NCBI RefSeq assembly: GCF_009765995.1 | Contig: NZ_LMUI01000042.1 | Coordinates: 87,053-148,913 of the forward strand | From: Methylocapsa sp. S129 | Lineage (GTDB): Bacteria; Pseudomonadota; Alphaproteobacteria; Rhizobiales; Beijerinckiaceae | Direction of reading: 5' to 3' | Length of the DNA stretch: 61,861 nucleotides | Shown here: one piece after another, positions 17,599 to 25,280 of the stretch | Layout of the letters: every line of letters starts with the position of its first letter | How positions within the stretch are numbered: position 1 is the first letter of the stretch | Translations under genes and position numbers: made by a program | Notes under the pieces: generated by a model | What the model saw: the letters and a program-made list of their open reading frames with translations, nothing else | Told to the model about the DNA's origin: nothing | The model's database searches: none

Positions 17599-18684
17599 TC
17601 AACCCACCAGCCACTTGTTGAAGCGGTCGAAGATAGCCGCCCCGGAGGACGCCCAGTAGTCGAAGTCCTGGAAGACCGCGGTCTTCCCGTTCTCCGGAGA
17701 ATTGGGCAGTTTCCCGCGCTCTTCCGTGGTAAGGAGTTCGAAGGCCTTCGTGTTGACAGGGCCGTAGGGGATCGTTTTCGAGAAGACCGCTTGGTTCTGG
17801 GCGTCCAGGAAGGTGGCAATGAACTCCATAGCTTGCTTCTTGTTCTTGGCCCCCTTGGGGATAACCAAGGCATCGCAGACATAGAGTGCATTGTCGAAGG
17901 TGTAGTCGATGGCGGCGCCGTCTCCCTTGGCCTTGAATAGCCGGCCGTTCCAGGATGTGCCCAGATCCACCTCGCCATCGATCAGAAGCTGCGCGCTCTG
18001 CGCGCCCGACGACCACCAGGTGAGATTCGGCTTGATGCGGTCGAGAGACTTGAAGGCGAGATCGAGGTCGATCGGATAAAGCTTGCCGCGCGCTTGGCCG
18101 CCGCCCATCGCCGCCGCTTCCATCGTCTGCGCCGCCAGCTTCCAAAGACTGCGCTGGCCGGGCTTGCCAGCAGCGTCAAAATACTCAGCCCAAGTCTTGG
18201 GTCGCGTCGTCTGATTGAAGGATTTCGTATTCCACGCCATGACATAGGCCGCGACGTCGACCAGAACATAGTGTTCGCGCGTCGCCTCCGGCAGCAGATG
18301 GGACTTGTCGATCATGTCGTAGTCGATAGGCTCGAGTAGCCCTTCACGAGCCAATGTCGCGGCCTCTGTGGCGTCGATGTCGAGCACGTCGACGTCGACA
18401 GCATTGTTCTCGACCATAGCCTTCACACGCGCCATATCCATATACGGTGCGGTCATGATCTGAATACCCGACTTGGCGGAATAGGGCTCAATATACGCCT
18501 TCTTGAACGCCTCCTCCAGCGCCCCGCCGGAATTGGGAAAGGTCATTTGGGCGGGCTGCGCCCGTAGAATGGAAGGAAAGCCGGTCACTGCACCGGCGAC
18601 GCCTGCCCCAGCTATCCCGGTCATCAACTGGCGCCGGTTGAGCTTGAACCGTGGAAAAGTCTTCGCACTGTCGATCTCAGTCAT
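17599..18684 (-). CDS. Extracellular solute-binding protein, PotD-like, Tat signal
   Basis: This 361-residue periplasmic protein delivers substrate to the PotBC-like permeases. Its N-terminus has a twin-arginine signal (LNRRQLM, Arg17-Arg18, then a Gly/Ala-rich hydrophobic stretch), so it is exported folded. The mature part has the two-lobed family fold, with FPNSGGALEEAFKKAYIEPY early and SGAQSAQLLIDGEVDLGTSWNG near residue 240 forming the ligand cleft. An AGGGGAA site precedes the ATG at 18684. The cleft residues do not tell me the substrate, but the neighbours suggest a nitrogen-containing compound. Confidence 0.92.
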   Translation of the reverse strand: MTEIDSAKTFPRFKLNRRQLMTGIAGAGVAGAVTGFPSILRAQPAQMTFPNSGGALEEAFKKAYIEPYSAKSGIQIMTAPYMDMARVKAMVENNAVDVDVLDIDATEAATLAREGLLEPIDYDMIDKSHLLPEATREHYVLVDVAAYVMAWNTKSFNQTTRPKTWAEYFDAAGKPGQRSLWKLAAQTMEAAAMGGGQARGKLYPIDLDLAFKSLDRIKPNLTWWSSGAQSAQLLIDGEVDLGTSWNGRLFKAKGDGAAIDYTFDNALYVCDALVIPKGAKNKKQAMEFIATFLDAQNQAVFSKTIPYGPVNTKAFELLTTEERGKLPNSPENGKTAVFQDFDYWASSGAAIFDRFNKWLVG

Positions 18685-18759
18685 CTCAGTTCCCCTGTGT
18701 TTGACGTTTCTTCTCGGCAGCGGGCCTATCCTAGCCGCCCGCATCATCAACTTCACACC

Positions 18760-19527
18760 CTACGCCATAAGGATCCCTCCACTGACGACCACGTTCTCGC
18801 CCGTCATGAAGCGATTGCGGCTGCCGGCGAGAAAGCAGACGACCTCTGCAATGTCAGTCGGGTCAGCGACGCGCCCGATCGGAACGGAACGCGACAGGTC
18901 GTCGTAAATGCCTAGCTGCCGGAGATTGGGCGTGTCGATGGGGCCCGGCGAAACGGAGTTCACCAGTACGCCGTCGGGCGCCAGCTCCTGCGCGAACGAG
19001 CGGGTAAAGCTGACCACTCCTGCTTTCGCAGCCGCGTAATGGGCGTTCTTAGCATAGGGGGTCAGGGCATCTATTGACGCTATGGAGACGATGCGACCGG
19101 CCTTGTTCTTCCTCATATGCAAAGCAGCCGCAGCGCTCATGTGGAACATGCCGCGCAGATTGACGTCGAATGTAAAATCCCAAGCCTCATCGTCGATCTC
19201 CAGGATCGGCGTGCGCGGATAGACACCGGCATTATTGACTAGGACATCGACGCGGCCGCCGAGGGCAGCCACGGCCTGAGCAAAAGAGTTGTGGGCGTTC
19301 TGACGCCGTCGGATATCGCCCACGACACCGTAGCAATGGGCGCCGGCCTTGGCGACGGCGGCATCAAGGCCTGCTTCATCGATATCGATGATCGCCACAT
19401 GAGCGCCCCGCGAAAGGAACATCCTCGAAAGTGCAAAACCCAAGCCGCGCGCGCCACCGGTGATGACGACACTTCGAGACCGGAGCCCATCGTCCGCGTC
19501 TCTGACATCCAGACTTGCATCAACCAT
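18760..19527 (-). CDS. SDR-family oxidoreductase, promoter-proximal
   Basis: This 255-residue short-chain dehydrogenase has TGGARGLG at residues 23-30, Asp48 and Asp50 at the end of strand two, NNAG at 98-101, Ser151, and the catalytic pair Tyr164-Lys168 (YAAAK). The fold and length are normal for the family. The ATG at 19527 has GAGAGG upstream; an in-frame extension to 19689 would run through the presumed operator. As the first gene of the transporter block it probably acts on the imported compound or an early product. Confidence 0.9.
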   Translation of the reverse strand: MVDASLDVRDADDGLRSRSVVITGGARGLGFALSRMFLSRGAHVAIIDIDEAGLDAAVAKAGAHCYGVVGDIRRRQNAHNSFAQAVAALGGRVDVLVNNAGVYPRTPILEIDDEAWDFTFDVNLRGMFHMSAAAALHMRKNKAGRIVSIASIDALTPYAKNAHYAAAKAGVVSFTRSFAQELAPDGVLVNSVSPGPIDTPNLRQLGIYDDLSRSVPIGRVADPTDIAEVVCFLAGSRNRFMTGENVVVSGGILMA

Positions 19528-19570
19528 GGTGCACCCCAATTCCTCTCGTATATCATTTTCCGATACTTTA

Positions 19571-19587
19571 TTATCGATTAATGATAC
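19571..19587. promoter_or_regulatory. Candidate IclR operator before the SDR-transporter block
   Basis: TTATCGA-TTA-ATGATAC has the same TATC-N7-TGAT framework as the sites at 9357 and 13747. Additional TATC/GATA half-sites flank it between 19550 and 19597, including CGATA-N6-TATCG. It lies about 45 bp upstream of the SDR ATG. Confidence 0.45.
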
Positions 19588-19652
19588 ACGGTATCGTTTG
19601 CGACGCAAGCTGATTTTTCCTTCCTGTCTGGTGGGGAGTAAAGGGGAATGGC

Positions 19653-19889
19653 TTGCCCTCGGCCACGGGCGCCATCCAGCGCGAGCCAAATTTTCCGGGC
19701 GCGCAGCGAATATTGATGGCGAACCTAGCGATGGCCGGACGTATCGCCGAAGGCCGTCACACTTGCGACGCAGTCCTGCAAACCGACGCCGCTTTGCGCA
19801 TTTCCGGGATCAAAAGCAGGCCATTTCGTCGACTCAAAGATGCCGAGAAATTAGGCCAAGCCTTGCGAAAAGCTGGCGCGCCCGGATGA
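19653..19889 (+). pseudogene. C-terminal remnant of a TPR-containing adenylate/guanylate cyclase
   Basis: The 78-residue frame reads like the tail of rhizobial class III cyclases with TPR repeats: NFPGAQRILMANLAMAGRI, then LQTDAALRIS, then a PFRRLKDAEKL segment and ALRKAGAPG at the end. In intact proteins this follows a catalytic domain and several hundred residues of repeats, all absent here. Flanking DNA from 19890 to 20167 has no recognisable gene. This is residue of an older gene truncated by rearrangement. Confidence 0.6.
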
Positions 19890-20167
19890 CCGCCTTTGGC
19901 ACATTGCGTCATTTAGCTGCGCTACAGAATTTGGTCGCTATCGGTGAATGGCGGACTCAGGCATGCGGTCTGCGCGACAGATTTATGGGTTCACGGCCTA
20001 ACATTATCGAGGGCTATTTCAGGTTAGAGTTGTCGCCCCTCTTCCGCGAGACATGCCGTAATCAAGCGGAAACCACGGATGGCGCCACGCCTGCAGCGTG
20101 GGCGCAGATCGCCTCTCTTCTTCTTCTCTGCCAATATCTGCTCCACCTTTGCGAGGGAGGCATACTA

Positions 20168-21104
20168 AGTGTCCGTCTCGAAACTTCTCGATTCGAATGA
20201 ATCGGTTATGATTCCTGTTGGGGGCAGCCTGATTCGAGGAGCTGCCGATGTGGACGGCGGAAAATCGCGCGAAGTACAATCGCGATCATTTGCGATACCC
20301 GAGTGATGTGACCGATGCGGAGTGGGCGCAGATCGCGCCGCTCATCCCTCCTGCCCGACGCGGCGGGCGCAGGCGCGAGGTTGTTGATCGCGATCTGGTG
20401 AACGGTCTGATGTATGTGCTGAGCACGGGCTGCCAGTGGCGCTATATTCCGAAGGATTTGCCGCCCAAGAGCACGGTGTATCGCTATTTCTGCGACTGGA
20501 GCCATGATGGGACGCTGGATCGCATCCATCATGCACTTTACGTCAAATGCCGCGAAAAGCTTGACCTCGAAGCCAGTCCGACCGCGTGCATCGTCGATAG
20601 CCAAAGCGTCAAGAGTTCGGAAAAAGGGGGGCTCGCATCGATCCGCCCGGCTTTGACGCGGGCAAGCTGATCAAGGGCAAGAAGCGCCACGTTCTCGTCG
20701 ATATGCAGGGTCTGCTGTTACAGGGCCTGATAACGTCGGCCGATGTTCAGGATCGCGACGGCGGCATCGCGCTGTTGTCGACTTTGTTCGGAATGTTCCC
20801 ATTCCTCAAAAAACTGTTTGCCGACAGCGCATATCAGGGACCCGTATTTCATACGGCGCTGGCGACGATCCTGCCGAACCTCGAAACGGAGATCGTCAGA
20901 CGCTCGGACGCCGCCAAGGGGTTTGTCGCCCTGCCCAAGCGATGGATTGTAGAAAGATCGATCGGATGGCTGAACCGCTGCCGCAGACTGGCCAAGGATT
21001 GGGAAAATCTCAACCTCAGCGCCTTCATTTTCCTCCGCCTCGCCTCGATCCGCCTCATGCTCCGAAAGCTATGTAATTAATCGCGAAGTTATGGGACGGA
21101 CTCT
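20168..21104 (+). mobile_element. IS5-family insertion sequence
   Basis: About 937 bp bounded by related inverted ends: left AGTGTCCGTCTCGAAACTTC, right (reverse complement) AGAGTCCGTCCCATAACTTC. A TA dinucleotide flanks both ends, a possible target duplication. It carries a two-frame DDE transposase. The end-to-end identity is about 80%, so the element may be old. Confidence 0.82.
20248..21080 (+). CDS. IS5-family transposase, two frames joined by frameshift
   Basis: The first frame begins MWTAENRAKYN and holds the first catalytic Asp in ACIVDSQSVKSS. The second frame carries the second Asp in FADSAYQG and the Glu in RWIVERSIGWLNR, together making the DDE triad. The frames meet at a run of five A and six G near 20621-20631. 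A -1 shift there restores the canonical EKGGARIDPPGFDAGK reading. IS427-group members of this family are known to use frameshifting to make the full transposase, so this may be programmed rather than a mutation. The joined protein would be about 277 residues. Confidence 0.85.
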
Positions 21105-21381
21105 TAACGATTCTTACGCGGCCAGATTTCGCGATCTGGAAAGTCCCGCTCGACGGCTGAATGACTGGCCATGCCTGAACGACGATTGTCTGCCGTTTCT
21201 TGGTTCCGAGGGGCCCTCTTCGGTGGGCGCTTACATCTTGTGCGGCGAACCTAGCCTGCTGCCAGGCATGATGGCGTTACGAAAGCTGTTTTCATTTGGA
21301 AACGGTTCGCAGGCTATTGAAACTGCTGGAGCGTGTTTTCGCTGTTTTTTCCAAATGCCCCTGAAATCGTTGGATAATCAA

Positions 21382-21427
21382 GCGGATTTTGATTCCGCCA
21401 TACGGAGCTTCGAATCCTCCCGCCCCC
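21382..21427 (+). other. tRNA-Gln (TTG) 3'-half: integration-site remnant
   Basis: The sequence contains a full anticodon arm, GCGGA-TTTTGAT-TCCGC with anticodon TTG, followed by a T arm CGGAGC-TTCGAAT-CCTCC and the start of an acceptor strand (CGCCCC). No D arm or 5' acceptor strand precedes it. One base in the T stem departs from a normal stem. This is the expected product when an element integrates into the 3' half of a tRNA-Gln gene. A decayed integrase lies about 210 bp away. Confidence 0.72.
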
Positions 21428-21636
21428 GAAGAAGTTGAATTTTCTAGCGAAACCGTTTGGTTCTCGCCGCAGTCTTTGCACGTATTTGGAAATTCGATTT
21501 CGCCGCATTTTGAATTTCTGCGCCGCTTTCGTTTTCATGCCGGGACGGAAACCGGCCGACGAGTTCAAAGCCGAGTGCGGCTCGGACGAATTGCAGCCGC
21601 CAGACATAAGCGACCCGCTCATTGCGGCGCTAGTTT

Positions 21637-22846
21637 TTACGTGGTTTCGAGCTGATGCGTTTGATCAACATTCTGTTCTTCAAACTGCTTTTGCGCCAAA
21701 AGGTGCGCGCGACGTTTACGGGTCGCCGCCAGCGCCCGTTTCATCGTTTCCTTGGCATAGCCGCGATAGGCTTGTGACGTCTTATGTCCGGAGAGCGCCC
21801 GGCCCTGCCCGTCGGTCAGCTCGGCTTCTTCCAGTTCGGTCATGCCGCCGTGCCGGCGGGCGTCGAGCGTGAACAGCGAAGACACGCCGTCAATTTTCTT
21901 GCGCAGCTGCTGCACCGCCTTTTCCATGCCAGGATAGGACCATGCCTTTGCGTGGCTCTTGCGCTCGCCTTTCTCGATGCAGCGCATGATCATCGGAATG
22001 CCGAGCTTGAGCAGATGGCTCAGAATGTCCTCGGCTTCGGCATAGAACTTGACGATCTCGCTATCGACGGTCTCCTCAAGCGGACCAACGCCCTGTTCTT
22101 GTGGTGCTCAATGCGCACGGCATGCGGCCACTTATCGCTGCGATAGTCCGGCTAGGTCAAAAGCCGGGCCACCACGTTCTCGGGCCGCTGCAGCCACTCG
22201 AAACAGATGACCGCGACTGCCGCAGGCTCGAGCCGACTTTGCTTGACGCAACCCCACGCGAATTTGTAGACCTCCTCGCGTGTGACCGCGTGCTTCTTAC
22301 TCTTGGTGCGGCTCTTGAGCGTGAATCGTTCCACGGGTTTGGATGCTTCTTGTCGGACAGCTCCGGGTGCAGCCGACGCATGATGCGCCAGACTCTGCGG
22401 CAGAGGCCGACCACCTTCTCGCCCTGCCGCAGCCTAAGCCTCTCAGGCTCGTTGATAATCCTCTCATAGATATTGTCTGCGGCCCGCGACGTAACCTCAA
22501 TGATCCGCCACTCACCGATCCGCCGTCCGCTCTTGCCGACGGTGCCACCGATCATTTGCATGATCCGTTCGTAGTCGGGGCGTGAGCGCGGGGAGACCTT
22601 CTCCGTGTAGGCCTTCTCGGTCTTGTGCTGCGAGAAGAGCCAATCGATGCTGCCATAGCGCGCAATTTTTGCCTGCGTGATCGGCTCGCCCCTCCGATGG
22701 TCGTTCCATTCATCGAACAAAGCATCAAGCGTGGCGGCCCGCCCGCCTTTGCCGTTCTCGCCGCAGGCGGCTTCATCGCTCGCGCCCAGTGGCTCATTGG
22801 CGATTTCGCAGCCGAGCTTGCGATAATATTTTGGAATGCAAAATTA
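21637..22846 (-). pseudogene. Tyrosine recombinase (integrase), frameshifted
   Basis: Pieces of one integrase are spread over three frames. The N-terminal part reads GRAATLDALFDEWNDHRRGE and SRPDYERIMQMI. The middle carries AVTREEVYKFAW and WLQRPENVV, ending at an in-frame TAG near 22152. The C-terminal part holds the catalytic block DARRHGGMTELEEAE, LSGHKTSQAYRGYAK (His, then the Tyr nucleophile). Breaks occur near 22330, 22152 and 22085, and no start codon is left upstream of 22846. It reads toward the tRNA-Gln remnant, as expected for the element that used that site. Confidence 0.82.
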
Positions 22847-22911
22847 GAACGCAACCAAACCGTTGGCGGCCCGTCGCGCTTCTACAAAGCGCGGGCGCGC
22901 GCATTCAAGCA

Positions 22912-23080
22912 TCATAAATCCTCGGCGAGGTCGCCCGGCGTCAGATATGGAACGATGGCTCGGTCCAGATCGTCTCGCAACCACAGCTGGCGCCTCCCTT
23001 CCTTGATCCGCGGTTGAGGATACTCGCTGCCGACGCGTTTCAAGAATGCCTCGACCGTCGGCTCTTGTCCTGACCCACCA
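22912..23080 (-). pseudogene. Excisionase-like winged-helix remnant
   Basis: A minus-strand frame reads TVEAFLKRVGSEYPQPRIKE, then GRRQLWLRDDLDRAIVP and YLTPGDLAEDL before a stop. This resembles the wing and tail of small HTH directionality factors found next to rhizobial integrases. There is no clear start codon or complete first helix. It lies upstream of the integrase remnant on the same strand, so the two probably formed one recombination module. From 23081 to 23383 I see nothing. Confidence 0.4.
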
Positions 23081-23383
23081 AGACCGAGCGGGAGCAGTCG
23101 TATGCCGCTTCGAGGTTGATGACGTGAATGTCAGCCGCGCTAGCCAGATGTGACATTCCGTTCTTCACCGCGCAGAAAGCGCATGGACTCCGAACAACCG
23201 GCAAGCTTCTGCAGATATGGAATCCGAACGGCAGTCGGCCGGCGCTGTTGCCGAATCGCAACTATCACAAAGAAATCACGGCGCCTCGCGAACCACGCTT
23301 CGAGTCGTCCTCTATTTCGAAATGCAGACTAACAGCAACTTATGCGGCATGTGTTGAACGATCCTAAACTGAACGTGCGTGAA

Positions 23384-23400
23384 TTTAGAGCCGCTCTAAT
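23384..23400. promoter_or_regulatory. Irr-like (ICE-type) box upstream of the sigma factor
   Basis: TTTAGAG-CCG-CTCTAAT contains perfect 6-bp arms (TTAGAG/CTCTAA). As I recall it, the rhizobial Irr consensus is TTTAGAA-N3-TTCTAAA; this site differs by one inner base per arm and the last base. It is about 104 bp before the sigma factor ATG. The position suits iron control of the whole uptake locus. Confidence 0.55.
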
Positions 23401-23503
23401 GTATTGTCTTTGCAAGAGAATTTTAAATCTTATAGCTAAGCGCAGTCAGCTCGGCGCGCATACGCGGCGCCGCGTGTTGGCTGCGGCTTCCGGCGTCACG
23501 ATC

Positions 23504-24019
23504 ATGTCCAGCCTACCCCTCAAACGGCTCCTTAAGGTCTTTGTCAGTGACCGCCCCCAGCTTGAGGCTGCAGTCTATCAGCGCGTGCATTGCTCTGCGA
23601 CCACCGCCGATGTGATGCAGGACACTTGGCTCAAACTTGAAGCGGTCGGTGAGGAGGCTACGATCGAGAACGCCGAAGGCTTCGTGCGGAGAGTGGCGCA
23701 AAACGCGGCGACGGATCACGTCCGCAAGGAACGCCGACGGTCTACGATCGACCACGAGGTCCACGGCCTGCTCTGGGAAACGGAAACGGAGTTTACGCCG
23801 GAACGCATCCTGATGGGCCGGCAGGCGCTGAAAGAGGTCGAAGGAGCACTGGCGACGCTGCCAGAACAGAGCCGGCGCATATTCCTGATGAACCGGTTCG
23901 ACGGCCAGACGCATCGCGAGATCGCGGCGCAACTCAGAATTTCCGAGACGGCCGTCTATTATCATGTGCGACGGGTCCTGGAACATCTGGCGGCCGTCCG
24001 CGAGCGCTTCGCGAACTGA
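23504..24019 (+). CDS. FecI-type ECF sigma factor
   Basis: This 171-residue protein is an iron-starvation ECF sigma factor. Region 2 spans about residues 10-80 (ADVMQDTWLKLE, then VRRVAQNAATDHVRKERRR). Region 4 spans about 110-160 (LPEQSRRIFLMNRFDGQTHREIA, then ISETAVYYHVRRVLEHL). The ATG at 23504 fits the family length. A longer in-frame start at 23342 would include the Irr-like box and is unlikely. It should direct RNA polymerase to the two matching promoters before the FecR and receptor genes after signalling through the receptor's N-terminal domain. Confidence 0.88.
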   Translation: MSSLPLKRLLKVFVSDRPQLEAAVYQRVHCSATTADVMQDTWLKLEAVGEEATIENAEGFVRRVAQNAATDHVRKERRRSTIDHEVHGLLWETETEFTPERILMGRQALKEVEGALATLPEQSRRIFLMNRFDGQTHREIAAQLRISETAVYYHVRRVLEHLAAVRERFAN

Positions 24020-24046
24020 ATAGAAAAAATTCGGCGACGTCCCTTG

Positions 24047-24069
24047 GGTAAGGCGCCGTCTCGCGCGTC
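24047..24069 (+). promoter_or_regulatory. ECF-type promoter before fecR
   Basis: GGTAA-N9-TCGCGCGTC, ending in the CGTC core typical of ECF -10 elements. The same arrangement with identical spacing occurs at 25170-25192 before the receptor; 18 of 23 positions agree. The match is strong evidence that one sigma factor reads both. Confidence 0.65.
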
Positions 24070-24074
24070 TTTAA

Positions 24075-24091
24075 GGTAGAACCGCTCTAAA
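24075..24091. promoter_or_regulatory. Second Irr-like box, between sigma factor and FecR genes
   Basis: GGTAGAA-CCG-CTCTAAA fits the ICE-type pattern with fewer matches on the left arm. It lies just downstream of the ECF promoter core, where a bound repressor would block transcription. Confidence 0.4.
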
Positions 24092-24126
24092 GGGCGGCTC
24101 CGCCGGAAACCACGTCGTGCGAGCAT

Positions 24127-25128
24127 ATGGACGAAACCGATAGACCGGACGCAGTCAGCGATCGCGCAGTCAAGGACGCCAGGGATTGGGTCGTGCGGCT
24201 GAGTTCAGGCTCCGTGACGGAGGCTGAACTCGCACGGTTCAAGGCTTGGCGATACGAATCCAGAGAACACGCGCAGGCCTTCGCCCGCGAACGTTCCTTT
24301 TGGCAGCAGTTGCAGCCGCCCGGCGGCCGCTCCGACGCGCTGGAGGGCGAGGCGTCCAGTCAGGGAACTGCCCAGCGGACAATTGGTCGGCGGGCCGTCC
24401 TGGTTGGAGGGGGCGCCGTCGCGGCAAGCGTGGTGGCCTACGTCGCTGCGCCTTGCCTCAAATTGTTGCTGGAAGCGGACTATCGCACGGCCGCTGGCGA
24501 ACAGAAGCGCGTTGCCTTGCCGGACGGCTCGATCGCGACACTTAACACAGACAGCGCGATCGCCTTGCGCTACCAGCCCAATCTGAGGCTTGTCCAGCTT
24601 CTCGAAGGCGAGGTCTTATTCGAAGTAAAGTCGGACGCGCGCGCATCTTTTCGAGTCGCGGCCTTCGGCGGAAACACCGACGCCACCGGCACGGCCTTCG
24701 CGGTTCGCGCTCTTGACGACCAAGCGACCATCACGGTCACAGAAGGCCAGGTGCGGGTATTCGGCCCAGCCGATCCGATGAGCCCGACGCCACACGGACC
24801 GCCGTCCGCGGTCACCGTCAATTCCAACCAGCAGACGCGTTATGTCGAAGGCGGGTCGCCTGGCTCCGCGACGACCGTCGATGCCGAGACCATCCTTGCG
24901 TGGCGGTCGGGCCGCGTGATCTTCGAGGGTCGTCCCTTCGCCAACGCGCTCGCCGAGCTCGGCCGCTACGTTCCCGAAAGGATCATTCTTGGCAACCAGA
25001 GCCAAGCGATGGAGCCGATTAGCGCGATCTTCTCGATTCGCCAAGCGTACGCAGCGATCGAGGCGTTAGCGTCGACGCAGAGCCTCACGGTCCGCCGGAT
25101 ACCCGGCGTGATGATCCTTGTAAGCTGA
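24127..25128 (+). CDS. FecR-family anti-sigma / signal transducer
   Basis: This 333-residue protein has the FecR order. The N-terminal cytoplasmic DUF4880-like domain (about residues 12-60, with ARDWVVRLSSGSVTEAELARFKAW) holds the sigma factor. One membrane segment follows at about residues 87-110 (RRAVLVGGGAVAASVVAYVAA). The periplasmic FecR domain (about 120-220, including LPDGSIATLNTDS and LLEGEVLFEVKSD) contacts the receptor's signalling domain. The C-terminal STN-like tail (about 265-333) is also normal. It begins 107 bp after the sigma factor gene and has its own ECF promoter. Confidence 0.9.
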   Translation: MDETDRPDAVSDRAVKDARDWVVRLSSGSVTEAELARFKAWRYESREHAQAFARERSFWQQLQPPGGRSDALEGEASSQGTAQRTIGRRAVLVGGGAVAASVVAYVAAPCLKLLLEADYRTAAGEQKRVALPDGSIATLNTDSAIALRYQPNLRLVQLLEGEVLFEVKSDARASFRVAAFGGNTDATGTAFAVRALDDQATITVTEGQVRVFGPADPMSPTPHGPPSAVTVNSNQQTRYVEGGSPGSATTVDAETILAWRSGRVIFEGRPFANALAELGRYVPERIILGNQSQAMEPISAIFSIRQAYAAIEALASTQSLTVRRIPGVMILVS

Positions 25129-25169
25129 AAAAAGCCGACCTTCTGAAAAGAATCTTCTGAAGCTCTTTA

Positions 25170-25192
25170 GGTAAAGAGCCCCTTCGCGCGTC
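25170..25192 (+). promoter_or_regulatory. ECF-type promoter before the TonB-dependent receptor
   Basis: GGTAA-N9-TCGCGCGTC, the same core and spacing as at 24047-24069, about 90 bp before the receptor ATG. This would put the eight- to ten-gene uptake operon under the FecI-type factor. Confidence 0.65.
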
Positions 25193-25280
25193 AACCATGC
25201 AGAGGGGACGATCCGGATAACTGGACCCCTCTCGTCGCGTCCGAGCGGCGATTTGCAACAAAGGGAACCTGGGGGTTCAG

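Noticed and set aside
20040-20130. Second transposase start upstream of the IS (WAQIA segment)
   Set aside because: Only about five residues match and the surrounding frame does not; probably chance.
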